Origin: an uncultured Opitutia bacterium
GTDB lineage: Bacteria > Verrucomicrobiota > Verrucomicrobiia > Opitutales > Coraliomargaritaceae
NCBI GenBank assembly: GCA_937136395.1
Contig: CAKZOI010000035.1
Span: 129,073-193,072, forward strand
Direction: 5' to 3'
DNA: 64,000 nucleotides
The translations under genes were made by a program, and so were the position numbers. How positions within the stretch are numbered: the first letter of the stretch is position 1; every line of letters begins with the position of its first letter. Below, piece after piece: positions 25,530-34,981 of this stretch. The notes beneath the pieces were generated by a model, which was given only the letters and a program-made list of their open reading frames with translations, was not told where the DNA came from and did no database searches.

Positions 25530-27653
25530 TTACTCTTCTGTGATGGGATCTGTGTGATTCACCTCGGACCACTCGGTGATGCCTATGATAGCTTTGAGCG
25601 GCTCGGTGACTTCAGCGGCGCGATCGGTTTCCAGTGCGGCGAAAACATCAAAGGCTGGCTTGCGCACGCCGAACGGTTTGCCGTTGGCGATGTCGGGCAA
25701 GGTGCGCACACCTAGTTTAAGGCCGCCTTCTCGTGGGTGGTCGACCCAGCGGTGGTTATGGAAGGTTTCGATACTCTTGAGAGGGAGAATTTTTTGCCAT
25801 GTGTAGGCAAATGCAGCGCTTTGTATGGTGAATTGCTCCTCTGTATACTCGCTGGTGTGGAAGCCTTGCTCTGAGAGTAGAACGGTGCGCACGTGCTCGC
25901 CTTTGTAGAGCATCTCTGGTTTATGCATAAAGGCGTCGAGGACTTCGATGTTTCTCGGAGTGATGTAGGTGGTATTGTAAGCAAAGCTTGTCTTTGGGTC
26001 GTTCCAGGTGCGGGGGTCGAGCAAGCTGCTAGGATATGGATGATAGGCGAGGCCCCAATGGAAATCGCCTTCGGCAGCGTTGTATTCGTTCAATAACTCG
26101 ACGAGTCTGCGAGGTGGATAGGCGCGAAGTGTATTTGAGGGTTTGGTGTCCCAGCTATGGGTGAGCGACATGAAGACTTCGGCTGTAGGGTTGTACCGGC
26201 GAGCTTCTAGCCAAGCCAGGCGCATTGAGCGGATGTAGTGCTCTAGGTAAACTTCGATGACCTGTTCGCCCATGTTGGTCCATGTCCAAGCGTAGTCGAT
26301 TTCGTTATGGAGGATCCAGTGGCTGATCCAGCCGTATTCTTTGTCTGGGCGTGAGTAACGTTCGGCGATAAAGGAGAGGATGGCGCGATAGGCGTCGGTG
26401 CTTTCAAGGTCTGTGAGATTGGGCATCGCGTAGAGCCCCGCAGGGTCGTAGTCTGGATGCTGGAGCGGACCTTCAGTGATGAGGAGGATGGCACTGACGA
26501 CTATATCGCGGTCGCTTGCCCACTGAATCACTTTATCCCATTCCGCAACTGTGGCTGGGTTATAATGCCATGTGCGGCTGTCGTGTTTGAACTCGATTGT
26601 TTTTTGTCCTTCCGGAGTTTCCTCTAGTAGGTCGTGGAGTAGTAGGTTGACGGTTATGGAAGTGATGCCGAGATCTTCGAGATCGTTCATGATGCCGTCT
26701 TTCCACTCGATCCCGCCGAGACCTTTTTTATTGCTTGGATAGAGGCGTGGCATGCTTCGTTCAGCTGCTGCGCTGACATCGGTTGCCCATTGCGCGGCGC
26801 CGATACGGGTGCTGTTTTCCTTGTTTTTCGTGGCGATGGCGAAGCGGTGGGTTAACCGATCTCGACCATCGTGGTAGCGTGGTAGTTTGATTTCAAAAGG
26901 GCCTTTCTTAGAGATGGATATCCCTTGGACGTACTTGCCGTTGCCTGCTTCCCAAGTGACTTCGTGCGGGAGGTATTCTACGATATGCAGTGGCTTCGTA
27001 GCGTTGGCTTGGTCAGTAATTCCTGATAGGAGCACATGGTCTTTCGTCACACTCACTTGATGAATAGGGCTGCGTTCTTGTGCGGCATCCGCTAGGTATT
27101 TTTGAATGGCACGTCCAGTCGCGAGTTTAGCTTCTGTCTCTTGAGCTTTCATCTCGGCAGACTTTAACTCCGAGGGTGTCGGTGGTCGTAGGTGCACGTT
27201 GCGAATCTGTAGCTTCAGGTTTCGCTTGCTGCCAATATCGATTCTGAAGGCGGCCCATTCCTTGGTCCAGTGTCCGTTCGATCCTGCTTTTAGATCGATG
27301 GCGAAGGGTTGCCAGGCTTCTGCTTTGGTAAGCCTACCTGAACTGATCACCTGTTTTGAGGACCACTCGGGTTCTCCAGTGTTTTTGCTGTAGAAAACCT
27401 CTAGGCTATTGGTGCCGTCTGGGCAGAAATACTCGAAGGCGAGCATTTGGTCCTGCTCTCCGCCAACGCTGCCGTCATCTTTGGTGGTGAAAACCAGAAA
27501 TGGGTCGTCGTCGATCGTTTTGATATCGATGAGTTCTGCCGTGTCTGTCACGACCTCGATATGGTTGCCGCCTTTGAACTGTAATTCGGTTTTGGCAAAG
27601 AGGCTGGTCGTGAAGATGCTCAATAGAGCGAGTAGCTTTGTGTATTTCATCAT
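25530..27653 (-). CDS. DUF5722 glycoside hydrolase-like protein
   Basis: Exported protein of 707 residues with signal peptide MMKYTKLLALLSIFTTSLFA. An N-terminal beta-sandwich (about 25-160, carbohydrate-binding-like) precedes a long TIM-barrel region typical of DUF5722. The barrel carries GH-A-like motifs: the HNEIDYAWTW segment with a candidate acid/base Glu, and TVLLSEQGFHTSEYTEEQF with a candidate nucleophile Glu. WGLAYHPYP also fits a sugar-binding barrel. No substrate can be assigned. It lies next to an AraC-type regulator and a sugar operon, so it probably works on the same carbohydrate outside the cytoplasm. Confidence 0.8.
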   Translation of the reverse strand: MMKYTKLLALLSIFTTSLFAKTELQFKGGNHIEVVTDTAELIDIKTIDDDPFLVFTTKDDGSVGGEQDQMLAFEYFCPDGTNSLEVFYSKNTGEPEWSSKQVISSGRLTKAEAWQPFAIDLKAGSNGHWTKEWAAFRIDIGSKRNLKLQIRNVHLRPPTPSELKSAEMKAQETEAKLATGRAIQKYLADAAQERSPIHQVSVTKDHVLLSGITDQANATKPLHIVEYLPHEVTWEAGNGKYVQGISISKKGPFEIKLPRYHDGRDRLTHRFAIATKNKENSTRIGAAQWATDVSAAAERSMPRLYPSNKKGLGGIEWKDGIMNDLEDLGITSITVNLLLHDLLEETPEGQKTIEFKHDSRTWHYNPATVAEWDKVIQWASDRDIVVSAILLITEGPLQHPDYDPAGLYAMPNLTDLESTDAYRAILSFIAERYSRPDKEYGWISHWILHNEIDYAWTWTNMGEQVIEVYLEHYIRSMRLAWLEARRYNPTAEVFMSLTHSWDTKPSNTLRAYPPRRLVELLNEYNAAEGDFHWGLAYHPYPSSLLDPRTWNDPKTSFAYNTTYITPRNIEVLDAFMHKPEMLYKGEHVRTVLLSEQGFHTSEYTEEQFTIQSAAFAYTWQKILPLKSIETFHNHRWVDHPREGGLKLGVRTLPDIANGKPFGVRKPAFDVFAALETDRAAEVTEPLKAIIGITEWSEVNHTDPITEE

Positions 27654-27772
27654 TTACAGGTTCGATAAGGTAGTTTTTTCGTTAAAGAAACGTTTCCTTA
27701 GATAATATCAACTATTCAGTGGATTTTATTGCTAGTTGGTTTCTTTGCCTCTGTTTGGTGGTTACTGGGGCA

Positions 27773-28528
27773 TTATTGTTCCACTGTCACATGTTCATTT
27801 CGGTAACGCCCCGGGGGCATGCCGAAGAATTTTTGAAATTCGCGGGAGAAGTGACTGTGGTCATAGAAGCCGACGTCTTGAGCGATGCGGCTGAGGGTGG
27901 CATCGCTGTTACAGAGTATTTGGCTGGCGCGTGTGAGCCGGTAGCGTATCAGAAAGCGCGCAGGTGTTTGTTGAAAGACTGTGCGGAAGCGGCGCTCAAA
28001 TTGGCTTATGGAGAGGCTCGCGACTTTGGCGAGGTCGGCGATCTCGATCGGTTCGGCATAGTGCTGGCTGATGTAGTCGACAGTGGCATTCATGCGGCGG
28101 TAGGGCTGCCACGCATTGTCACTGCGGTCGAAGTCGCGCATGCAACCGATGATTCCGATACATGCGCCATCGCGATCGTAAAGCGGGAATTTACTGGTGA
28201 CATGCCACGAGACGGAGCCATCTGGATTGGCGACCAATTCGACTCGGCGTAGAATGGGCTCACCAGTTTCCATGACCTTGGCGTCGTCCTCAGCATAGTG
28301 GGCGCTCATATAGCTGGGGAAGAAGTCGCTGTCTGTTTTACCAATGAGCGCTTGCTCAGAGGCAAGCCCGAGTTTTTCTAGTTGGAGCTCATTGCCGCCG
28401 ATGAAGCGACCCTCTCTGTCTTTCATGAAGAAGTAGACGTCGCCCAACGCCGAGAAAAGTGCGAGCACGCTGGAGGGGTCAATTTGCTTACGCTCAGATA
28501 TTTGCAGTGGGGGTTTGATCGTCTTCAT
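27773..28528 (-). CDS. AraC-family regulator with N-terminal PAS domain
   Basis: Transcription factor of 251 residues from MKTIKPPLQISERKQ; the frame extends 12 codons upstream. Residues about 20-130 form a PAS domain (FSALGDVYFFMKDREGRFIGGNELQLEKLGLAS, then GEPILRRVELVANPDGSVSWHVTSKFPLYDRDG). Residues about 150-245 are the double helix-turn-helix of AraC (IADLAKVASLSISQFERRFRTVFQQTPARFLIRYRLTRASQIL ... IAQDVGFYDHSHFSREFQKFFGMPPGRYR). It is divergent from the sugar operon with under 80 bases between starts, so it probably controls that operon and the DUF5722 gene. Confidence 0.9.
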   Translation of the reverse strand: MKTIKPPLQISERKQIDPSSVLALFSALGDVYFFMKDREGRFIGGNELQLEKLGLASEQALIGKTDSDFFPSYMSAHYAEDDAKVMETGEPILRRVELVANPDGSVSWHVTSKFPLYDRDGACIGIIGCMRDFDRSDNAWQPYRRMNATVDYISQHYAEPIEIADLAKVASLSISQFERRFRTVFQQTPARFLIRYRLTRASQILCNSDATLSRIAQDVGFYDHSHFSREFQKFFGMPPGRYRNEHVTVEQ

Positions 28529-28603
28529 GCCGAAAATATACACAAATATGCGGATTATTTCCAAGCCCTCATTACGATGAATACTGTAGTATCTGTATCG
28601 TCT

Positions 28604-29479
28604 ATGCGTTTTGGCCTAAATACCTTTCTAGTCAGTCCTGGTTTTACCGACTCGGATCTCTCTCTAATTGAAACGTTTAACAATTACAGTGCTGAAGTCA
28701 TAGAGTTAGCAATTGTCGAGCCCTCATTAGTCACGGCGTCGAAGTTGAGGGAGGCGCTTCATCATGTGGGTCTAGGCGAGCCGATTGTTTGCGGCGCTTT
28801 CGGAGCTGGTCGCGATCTGCGGGGCGCACCAGAGCAAGTGGAAACGGCTTCTGCATACATTTCAGACTTGATCGATTTAGCAGTGAAATTGGATTCAAAA
28901 ATAGTGTGTGGCCCGATGTATTCGGAGACGGGGCGCACGTCAGCACACACTGCCAAAGAGCGCGAAGCTCAATCGGTGCAGATCGCTGAGGCCTTGAGAC
29001 CGTTGTGTGCAAAAGCAGAAGCGGCGGGTGTGTTGCTTGCTGTTGAGCCATTGAACCGTTTCGAGACCGACTGCATCAATACGCTCGATCAGGCTGTTTG
29101 CTTAATTGAGCGAGTGGGAAGCCCAGCCTTGAAAATACATATCGACACCTTTCATATGCACATTGAAGAAGCTGACTCGGCGGCGGCGATCCGCCGAGCT
29201 GGTAAGTATATTGCGCATGTGCATGCCAGTGCCAGTCATCGTGGTTTGTTGGGTAAAGATCAGGTGGATTGGCAGGGCGTGCTGAGAGCACTCAATGAAA
29301 TCGATTACACTGGCGATATTGTGATCGAGAGCTTCTCTGCTGAAAATACAGTGATCGCCAAGGCGACTTCGATTTGGCGTAAGTTATACGAGAGTCCTGA
29401 ACAACTGTCGGTTGAGGGCTTGGAGTTTCTAAGAGAAAATTGGAAACTTGTCTGCGAGTCCCGCTGTCAGTCCGTTTAG
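28604..29479 (+). CDS. Sugar phosphate isomerase/epimerase (ketose 3-epimerase-like)
   Basis: TIM-barrel protein like D-tagatose/D-psicose 3-epimerases and 3-keto-glycoside lyases, 291 residues from MRFGLNTFLVSPGFTD. An ATG nine codons upstream (28577) is possible; the longer frame to 28382 overlaps the regulator and is unlikely. Metal ligands fit the family: Glu in LLAVEPLNRFE, Asp in LKIHIDTFHMHIEE, His in YIAHVHASASHRG and the last Glu in DIVIESFS. It is the first gene of the sugar operon and is followed after 12 bases by the DUF1080-ThuA gene. Confidence 0.87.
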   Translation: MRFGLNTFLVSPGFTDSDLSLIETFNNYSAEVIELAIVEPSLVTASKLREALHHVGLGEPIVCGAFGAGRDLRGAPEQVETASAYISDLIDLAVKLDSKIVCGPMYSETGRTSAHTAKEREAQSVQIAEALRPLCAKAEAAGVLLAVEPLNRFETDCINTLDQAVCLIERVGSPALKIHIDTFHMHIEEADSAAAIRRAGKYIAHVHASASHRGLLGKDQVDWQGVLRALNEIDYTGDIVIESFSAENTVIAKATSIWRKLYESPEQLSVEGLEFLRENWKLVCESRCQSV

Positions 29480-29491
29480 CTCCATTTGTCT

Positions 29492-31027
29492 ATGAAATTC
29501 CTCACTATACCGCATTTTGCGACGACTTGCAGTGCATTGCTCGTTTCTGCGTTTTCCGTATTTGGGGCCGATTTTGTGCCACTGTTCGATGGTAAGACTC
29601 TGGAGGGGTGGGACGGCGATCCAAAGTTTTGGCGAGTTGAAGATGGCGCGATTGTTGGTGAAACCCGCGATGATAATCGCACGAAGGGTAATACTTTTTT
29701 GATTTGGAAAGGTGGTGATGTGGCTGACTTCGAACTGAAGGTTGAATTCAAATTACGAAACCATAACAGCGGTATCCAATACCGTAGTTTCCCAGTTGAG
29801 GGCAGGCAATGGGTGCTCCACGGCTATCAAGCAGATATCGCGGAAAACTCGAAATGGATGGGTGCGGCCTATGGTGAAAAATACAAAAAGCTATTAGCTG
29901 GCCGTGGTGAAAAGGCTGTGGTTGGAGCGACTCCAAAGGACCGGAAAATCGTCGCCCAAATTGGTGATCCTGGAGAGATTCTGTCGCATATTGATCTCGA
30001 TGGTTGGAACGAATATCACATCATTGCGCACGGAAATCAGTGCATTCAGATGATTAATGGGATCACTACTGCGGAGTTTTCGGAGTCATCTGATGATCGT
30101 TTATCCAGCGGCTTGATTGGACTCCAGTTGCACGCAGGACCACCGATGGAAGTGCGTTTTCGAAATATTCAGCTGCGACAGCTCGAGCCAGAAGACGGCA
30201 AACAGATCTTGTTTTTAGCGGGCAAAAAAAGCCATGGCTATAACGCGCACGAGCATAAGGCAGGCTGCACACTGTTAGCTCGAAGCCTGAATGAGAGCGG
30301 CCTCGATGTGAGCGCTCAAGTGGTGACTGAGGGCGCTTGGCCTGAGCCATGGGTTGGCTATGGCAAGCCAGACGCGATCGTCATGTATTGTGATGGCTAT
30401 AAACGCCACATGGCGAAGGCGCACCAAGATAAAATTCAGACATTGGTCGATTCCGGAATTGGAGTCGCCTGCCTCCACTTTGGGGTGGAAGTTGAACCCG
30501 AAGTGCTTGGCGCGACCTTTCTTGATTGGATCGGTGGCTATTTTGAAATTGGTTGGTCGGTCAACCCTCACTGGGACGCCAGTTTTGATGTGCTGCCGGA
30601 GCATCCGATCACCAATGGCGTGCAGCCTTTTACGATTCGCGATGAGTGGTATTACCACATGCGTTTTCAACCAGAGATGAAAGGTGTGACGCCCATTTTA
30701 TCTGCCTTGCCACCCGTGCGCAGCTTGACCAATCGATCGAAAGATCGAAATCGCGGAAGTAACCCTACCGTCATGGCGGAGGTGCAAGCGGGCAGGAAGC
30801 AACATGTTGCTTGGGCCTATGAGCGCCCCGATGGGGGCCGGGGCTTCGGATTCACCGGCGGGCACTTTCACCAGAACTGGCAACAAGATGATTTTCGTCA
30901 GTTAGTGCTCAATGCCTTGGTCTGGACCGCGAAGAGTGATGTTCCGGCCGGTGGCGTGCCTTCGCGCACACCCAGTGCGCTCGACATGGACTTGAACCAA
31001 GACTACCCAGAAAAAAAGCCTAATTAG
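29492..31027 (+). CDS. DUF1080 (3-keto-disaccharide hydrolase) fused to ThuA domain
   Basis: Exported two-domain protein of 511 residues with signal peptide [26 protein letters not shown]. Domain 1 (about 27-230) is DUF1080, a concanavalin-like fold: [40 protein letters not shown] and the ending [11 protein letters not shown]. Members have been linked to hydrolysis of 3-keto-glycosides. Domain 2 (about 235-490) is a ThuA-like GATase fold: [36 protein letters not shown] and [14 protein letters not shown]. Fusion of the two is known in planctomycetes and verrucomicrobia. The start chosen is the ATG at 29492. Confidence 0.9.
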   Translation: MKFLTIPHFATTCSALLVSAFSVFGADFVPLFDGKTLEGWDGDPKFWRVEDGAIVGETRDDNRTKGNTFLIWKGGDVADFELKVEFKLRNHNSGIQYRSFPVEGRQWVLHGYQADIAENSKWMGAAYGEKYKKLLAGRGEKAVVGATPKDRKIVAQIGDPGEILSHIDLDGWNEYHIIAHGNQCIQMINGITTAEFSESSDDRLSSGLIGLQLHAGPPMEVRFRNIQLRQLEPEDGKQILFLAGKKSHGYNAHEHKAGCTLLARSLNESGLDVSAQVVTEGAWPEPWVGYGKPDAIVMYCDGYKRHMAKAHQDKIQTLVDSGIGVACLHFGVEVEPEVLGATFLDWIGGYFEIGWSVNPHWDASFDVLPEHPITNGVQPFTIRDEWYYHMRFQPEMKGVTPILSALPPVRSLTNRSKDRNRGSNPTVMAEVQAGRKQHVAWAYERPDGGRGFGFTGGHFHQNWQQDDFRQLVLNALVWTAKSDVPAGGVPSRTPSALDMDLNQDYPEKKPN

Positions 31028-31061
31028 CCATCCTATTATTCACAATACCGTCCACTTTATT

Positions 31062-31856
31062 ATGACACGTCTTCTAAAAACCGTCTCTCACTTCGCGATG
31101 ATTTGTATGATCGTGAGTTCCGTATCAGCAAAGCCGAAAGCATCACCGAAGCCAGACATCAAGGCACTCTTGATTACAGGTGGTTGTTGTCATGACTACG
31201 ATCAGCAGCGCGAATTGATTCCTGCAATGGTCGATATGAATACGAAGCTAAAGGTGAGTTGGACGATTCTGCACCAGCGCACCAAGAAAGGAGACGTCTT
31301 ACTCGATTTCTATAAAAATCCAGATTGGGCAAAGGGCTATGATGTCGTCGTGCATAACGAGTGCTTTGCAAATGTGAGCGATGCCGATTACGTCGATGGT
31401 ATTCTTCAACCACATCTAGACGGTGTGCCTGCAGTGCTTGTGCATTGCTCGATGCACTGCTACCGCACGGGTCCAAGTAAAGAAAAATGGTGGGCATTTT
31501 GTGGCGTGCACTCGCCTGGTCACGGACCAAAGCATCCGTTCGAAGTGCAGATCACGAATCCAGACCATGAAATAATGAAGGGCATGAGTAACTGGACGAC
31601 ACCACAAGGGGAGCTATATTTTATAAAGAAAACATACCCGACTATGACACCCTTGGCGGAGTCGAAATCCGATAAGACTGGCAAGATGGAAACAAATATA
31701 TGGGTCAACGAATATGGACCGAAAAAAACACGTGTCTTCGCAACCACGATTGGTCACCACAATGAAACGATGATGCAGGCACAATACATGGAGTTGATGA
31801 CACGTGGCCTGCTATGGGCAGCAGGTAAACCAGTCGCTGAGAACTTGACGAAATAA
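31062..31856 (+). CDS. ThuA-domain protein
   Basis: Exported ThuA-like protein of 264 residues with an N-terminal signal ([23 protein letters not shown]). The single domain shows [48 protein letters not shown] and a terminal [28 protein letters not shown], the class-I GATase-like layout without the usual catalytic triad. ThuA proteins accompany disaccharide oxidation pathways. It is 34 bases after the DUF1080 fusion and 21 bases before the oxidoreductase, clearly the same operon. Confidence 0.9.
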   Translation: MTRLLKTVSHFAMICMIVSSVSAKPKASPKPDIKALLITGGCCHDYDQQRELIPAMVDMNTKLKVSWTILHQRTKKGDVLLDFYKNPDWAKGYDVVVHNECFANVSDADYVDGILQPHLDGVPAVLVHCSMHCYRTGPSKEKWWAFCGVHSPGHGPKHPFEVQITNPDHEIMKGMSNWTTPQGELYFIKKTYPTMTPLAESKSDKTGKMETNIWVNEYGPKKTRVFATTIGHHNETMMQAQYMELMTRGLLWAAGKPVAENLTK

Positions 31857-31877
31857 TCATTTCAAAACCTTAAGTAT

Positions 31878-33230
31878 ATGAAAAATACAACTGTTCCTCG
31901 CCGTGATTTTCTTCGTGCAGGTGCCACTTTAGGTGCCGGCTTAATGGTCTTGCCTAGTGGCTCACTCTTTGGAGCCGCGACGCCAAACAATCGCTTAAAT
32001 ATTGCACTAATCGGTGCGTATGGCCGTGCTAAGGCGCACTTTGGCACGCTTAAAAATGAGAATGTTGTCGCGATTTGCGAAGTCAATCAGCTCAACCTTC
32101 CCTTCGCGCAAAAAGAGTTCCCGAAGGCGAAGGTCTACGAAGACTGGCGCAAGTGCCTCGATCACCCAGGGATCGATGCGGTGCTCTGTTGCACGCCCGA
32201 CCATCACCATGCGTTTATTTCCAACTGGGCGCTCAATCGCGATCTGCATGTCTACATGGAAAAGCCTTTGGCGATTACCGTAAATGAAGCGCGCGCAGTC
32301 CGAGACACCTATTTAACCAAGAAGAGCAAGCTCGCGACACAGGTCGGCATGCAGCGCCATGCTTATGATAATTTTGCGCGCTTACGTGAAATGATTCACG
32401 ACGGTGCCATCGGCAATTTAAAGGACGTGCATGTGTGGGGAAATCGTCAGTTACCTAGGTCTGGCTATCTGCCTGGAGTGGGGCCAGTGCCTTCGACTTT
32501 GAACTGGGATCTCTGGTTAGGGCCCTCTCCAGAGCATCCATTTAATCCAGAATACGTGTCACGAAACAACGGTTCAAATTGCTTGAACTGGAATATGTAT
32601 AGCGATTTTGGCATCGGTCAGATGGGGGACATGGGCAGCCATACAATGGATTTAGTCTGGAATGTGATCGATGCAGAGCTGCCGGATTCTATCCGCGCGA
32701 CATCGCCCGAAGCATTCAATCCAGAAGTGACACCTGTAAACCTGACTTCCGTATACATGTTTCCAGAAAATGGATGGCGCGGTAAAATACGCGTCACATG
32801 GTATCAAGGGGGTGCGATGCCCAAATCGCCATCCAGTTGGGTTGATCTAAATAAGATCGGTCACGGTGCGATGTTTAAGGGAGATAAGGGATTCGTGATC
32901 GCTGACTTTAAGAACCGATTACTTTATCCGTCGGGCAAAGAGACGGATCTTACCTATTATAAGCCGCGCAGCAAAGAAGAGATCACGCCGCCGCTCGGGA
33001 ATTTCCAAGCACAGTGGACGATGGCGTGCAAATCTGGCGATCCATCCGCGACCGCCTGTAACTTCGAATACAGTGCAAATATGATCGAGACCATGTGCCT
33101 CGGGCTCGCCGCTTTTCGTGCAGAGACTGAATTGAAATATGACAGCGTGCGAGGCGTAGTGACGAATCACTCGGCTGCAAATCAATACCTCACAAAGGAG
33201 TATCGCAAAGGTTGGACGATGGATGGATGA
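31878..33230 (+). CDS. Tat-exported Gfo/Idh/MocA oxidoreductase
   Basis: NAD(P)-dependent sugar oxidoreductase of 450 residues. The N-terminus has a twin-arginine signal ([27 protein letters not shown]), so it should fold in the cytoplasm with cofactor before export. The nucleotide loop is altered: [13 protein letters not shown] rather than GxGxxG. The family EKP motif is intact ([15 protein letters not shown]), as are [11 protein letters not shown] and [14 protein letters not shown]. In 3-keto glycoside pathways such enzymes oxidise the C3 hydroxyl. Its stop overlaps the next start (ATGA). Confidence 0.92.
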   Translation: MKNTTVPRRDFLRAGATLGAGLMVLPSGSLFGAATPNNRLNIALIGAYGRAKAHFGTLKNENVVAICEVNQLNLPFAQKEFPKAKVYEDWRKCLDHPGIDAVLCCTPDHHHAFISNWALNRDLHVYMEKPLAITVNEARAVRDTYLTKKSKLATQVGMQRHAYDNFARLREMIHDGAIGNLKDVHVWGNRQLPRSGYLPGVGPVPSTLNWDLWLGPSPEHPFNPEYVSRNNGSNCLNWNMYSDFGIGQMGDMGSHTMDLVWNVIDAELPDSIRATSPEAFNPEVTPVNLTSVYMFPENGWRGKIRVTWYQGGAMPKSPSSWVDLNKIGHGAMFKGDKGFVIADFKNRLLYPSGKETDLTYYKPRSKEEITPPLGNFQAQWTMACKSGDPSATACNFEYSANMIETMCLGLAAFRAETELKYDSVRGVVTNHSAANQYLTKEYRKGWTMDG

Positions 33231-33739
33231 TTTTTCGCACGATGTTCACTAAACAAAAAGCGCTTCCCATCGCCTTGCTTGCAGTCGCTTTGCTAGCAGC
33301 ATGGTTTATCTTCGCTATCGATCGCGATGAGCGGGCGATTCGAAAGCAGTTGGACGAATTGGCCGAATTAGTGGAGAAGGACGGAGCAGTTTCTCAGTTT
33401 GATGCACTTGCGCGAAGTCGGAAATTTAAAGAGCTCTTTGCCCCAGCTGCCTTGATTGAATATATGCCCGGGCGCGCATTGCCACGTTCGACGGATGCGA
33501 TGCAAACGGGTTTCCTCAGCGTTTGGCGACAAATCGAGAGCGCTTCGATTAGAGTTTCTCAGCATGAAGTTGAGATTGGTAGTCCTGCAACCGAAGCGGT
33601 GTCATCATTTTATGCAAAGTGTCGAGTGGTAATGAATGGCAGCGAGCGCATGGGAGATACGGTATCTTATCGCAGCTATTGGGTGAAACGTGACGGTGAG
33701 TGGTTGATTGATCGAATCATAGCCGAGCGTTTTGAGTAG
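33227..33739 (+). CDS. Membrane-anchored NTF2/SnoaL-like protein
   Basis: A 170-residue protein starting at the ATG that overlaps the oxidoreductase stop. One N-terminal TM or signal anchor ([20 protein letters not shown]) is followed by an alpha-beta domain that resembles NTF2/SnoaL folds: helical [18 protein letters not shown], then strands ending [26 protein letters not shown]. The catalytic pocket cannot be judged from sequence. It is the last gene of the sugar operon, but the fold also serves as a general scaffold, so a pathway role is inference. Confidence 0.72.
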   Translation: MIFRTMFTKQKALPIALLAVALLAAWFIFAIDRDERAIRKQLDELAELVEKDGAVSQFDALARSRKFKELFAPAALIEYMPGRALPRSTDAMQTGFLSVWRQIESASIRVSQHEVEIGSPATEAVSSFYAKCRVVMNGSERMGDTVSYRSYWVKRDGEWLIDRIIAERFE

Positions 33740-33859
33740 TGTTGGCACACGGAGACTATCTCAAAATTATCAAGCAGTAGGGTGATCTCGCCGAGACAAC
33801 TGTTTGCAGACCGAGTTTATATCGAACCAACCTATACCATTTTTAGTAGTATTTGATCT

Positions 33860-33943
33860 GGTAGCGCAGGCGTGTCTCACGCCGCACGAAATTTGTGGTG
33901 CTTCGCAAGCGTCTATGCGCACCGAGGACGGTGCCGTGCTACC
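33860..33943. repeat. REP-like inverted pair, GTCTC-loop family (copy 3)
   Basis: The left end is GGTAGCGCA then GGCGT-GTCTC-ACGCC. The right end, on the minus strand, is GGTAGCACG then GCACC-GTCCTC-GGTGC. The interior closely matches 41665-41752 in the opposite orientation. The 333-base gap 33740-34072 holds this element and no supported gene. Confidence 0.83.
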
Positions 33944-34072
33944 CTTTAAGAGAGCCCTATGTTTTTTGAGACAATTTTCACCGGATGTCGGCGTGTGTAT
34001 TGAATTACATTCACTTGAAGACTTACTTGAACGGGTCTTGCGCTCGGAGATGCCGAAATTATCATTGTCTCC

Positions 34073-34438
34073 ATGAATGATAAAGAGACCTGCCTTCAAG
34101 AGATCAAAGATCGGGCGCTTGCCTTCACCAAAGAGCGCGATTGGGAGCAATTTCACTCACCCAAAAACCTTTCGATGGCGATTTCGGCGGAGGCGGCTGA
34201 GTTGATGGAGCATTTTCTCTGGCAGAGCCCGGAGCAATCGCGAGAGGACGCCCAAGGCGAAAAACTGCGTGCCAAGATCGAAGAAGAACTCTCGGATATA
34301 TTTCTATTTGCAATCCAGTTCGCAAATATGACGGGAATTGATATATCTGCCGCAATCGAAGCGAAAATGAAGCGTAATGCAGAAAAGTATCCTGTCGAAA
34401 AGGCTAAAGGTCGTAGCGATAAGTATACTGAATTATAA
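34073..34438 (+). CDS. MazG-like nucleotide pyrophosphohydrolase
   Basis: House-cleaning NTP (or dCTP) pyrophosphatase of the all-alpha MazG superfamily, 121 residues. The metal-binding signature is present: SAEAAELMEHFLW (ExxE), then EEELSDIFLFAIQFANMTGIDI (ExxD). The N-terminal TKERDWEQFHSPKNLSMAI is typical of the short dCTPase-like branch (RS21-C6 type). It has no operon partner; two small-RNA-like units lie downstream. Confidence 0.9.
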   Translation: MNDKETCLQEIKDRALAFTKERDWEQFHSPKNLSMAISAEAAELMEHFLWQSPEQSREDAQGEKLRAKIEEELSDIFLFAIQFANMTGIDISAAIEAKMKRNAEKYPVEKAKGRSDKYTEL

Positions 34439-34499
34439 TGACTTACGCAGTAGGGATGTCGCATTGTGAGATTTTTTTTGAAAAAAGTGATTAAATTTT

Positions 34500-34525
34500 G
34501 AACGTCAGGCACACTAGTGCGTCTA
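34500..34525 (+). promoter_or_regulatory. ECF-sigma-like promoter of small RNA unit 1
   Basis: GAAC (34500-34503), exactly 16 bases, then CGTCTA (34520-34525), as in many ECF-type promoters. The same arrangement recurs at 34861-34886. A TATAAT at 34532-34537 is also present, but without a -35 box at the right distance. Confidence 0.55.
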
Positions 34526-34531
34526 TCTCTA

Positions 34532-34598
34532 TATAATTTGATACATAGATTTGTTGTTTGTTAAGACGCCGTCCTCAAAAGGGGCGGCGTTCTTTTTT
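34532..34598 (+). ncRNA. Putative small RNA, unit 1 of a duplicated pair
   Basis: A short unit of about 67 nt between an ECF-like promoter and an intrinsic terminator. The terminator stem is GACGCCGTCC (34565-34574) pairing with GGGCGGCGTT, then a T run to 34598. No ORF of any size fits. The promoter block and the TTGTTGTTTGTT segment are shared with unit 2, 0.36 kb downstream. The transcript start is estimated. Confidence 0.55.
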
Positions 34599-34690
34599 GT
34601 TCCACTTCAATTGCTGCTTAAAACGTGGATATAATGGCGTTTTCCTCCATCTATCAAAGGTAGCGGCAGCCCGCGACCAGTTATCAAGAA

Positions 34691-34786
34691 GGTAGCGGCG
34701 TGCGTCCCTGCGCGCCATTACAGAGCCAAAGTCCTCGCAATCGGAAACAGCTCCGACCTGTGGCGCGCAGGGACGCGCGCCGCTAC
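34691..34786. repeat. Inverted-repeat element with GTAGCGGC ends
   Basis: GTAGCGGCGTGCGTCCCTGC at 34692 and its near-perfect reverse complement ending at 34786 form termini of about 26 bp with a single mismatch. Each end folds on itself (GGCGYGC-GTCCCT-GCGCGCC). A broken relative lies at about 34661-34681. Confidence 0.82.
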
Positions 34787-34860
34787 ATCTAATTTACAGG
34801 CGACGGTAGGCATTCCAATGGGGCGTCTGAGTCATCGACAAAAAAAAGGAATTAAATTTT

Positions 34861-34886
34861 GAACGCCGGGGACACGGGTGCGTCTA
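34861..34886 (+). promoter_or_regulatory. ECF-sigma-like promoter of small RNA unit 2
   Basis: GAAC (34861-34864), 16 bases, CGTCTA (34881-34886), set in the same conserved context ATTAAATTTTGAACG ... GTGCGTCTATCTCTATATAA as unit 1. Confidence 0.55.
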
Positions 34887-34892
34887 TCTCTA

Positions 34893-34963
34893 TATAAAAC
34901 ATTAGTTGTTTTGTTGTTTGTTTGTCAGAAAAGAACGTCGTTCCTAATCGAGCGGCGTTTTTT
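34893..34963 (+). ncRNA. Putative small RNA, unit 2 of a duplicated pair
   Basis: Paralogue of unit 1, about 71 nt. The terminator stem is AACGTCGTTC (34934-34943) with GAGCGGCGTT, then T's to 34963. The terminator arms differ from unit 1 but keep pairing, and the TTGTTGTTTGTT segment is conserved. No ORF fits. The 543-base gap 34439-34981 contains only these units and the inverted-repeat element. Confidence 0.55.
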
Positions 34964-34981
34964 GTGCCTCAACAGAGAGGT

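Noticed and set aside
28382..28603. Longer N-terminus for the epimerase in the sugar operon
   Set aside because: It would overlap the divergent regulator gene and its promoter, and the barrel begins at MRFGLNTF.
33804..34076. 90-codon ORF across the REP-like element upstream of the MazG-like gene
   Set aside because: It reads through an inverted repeat and has no protein-like features.
34505..34520. Sigma54 promoter (GG...GC) at sRNA unit 1
   Set aside because: GG to GC distance is not the required 10 bases and is not kept in unit 2.
34498..34537. Housekeeping sigma70 promoter using TTGAAC and TATAAT for sRNA unit 1
   Set aside because: The spacing between the two hexamers is 28 bases. The GAAC/CGTCTA pair at 16 bases is conserved in both units and fits better.
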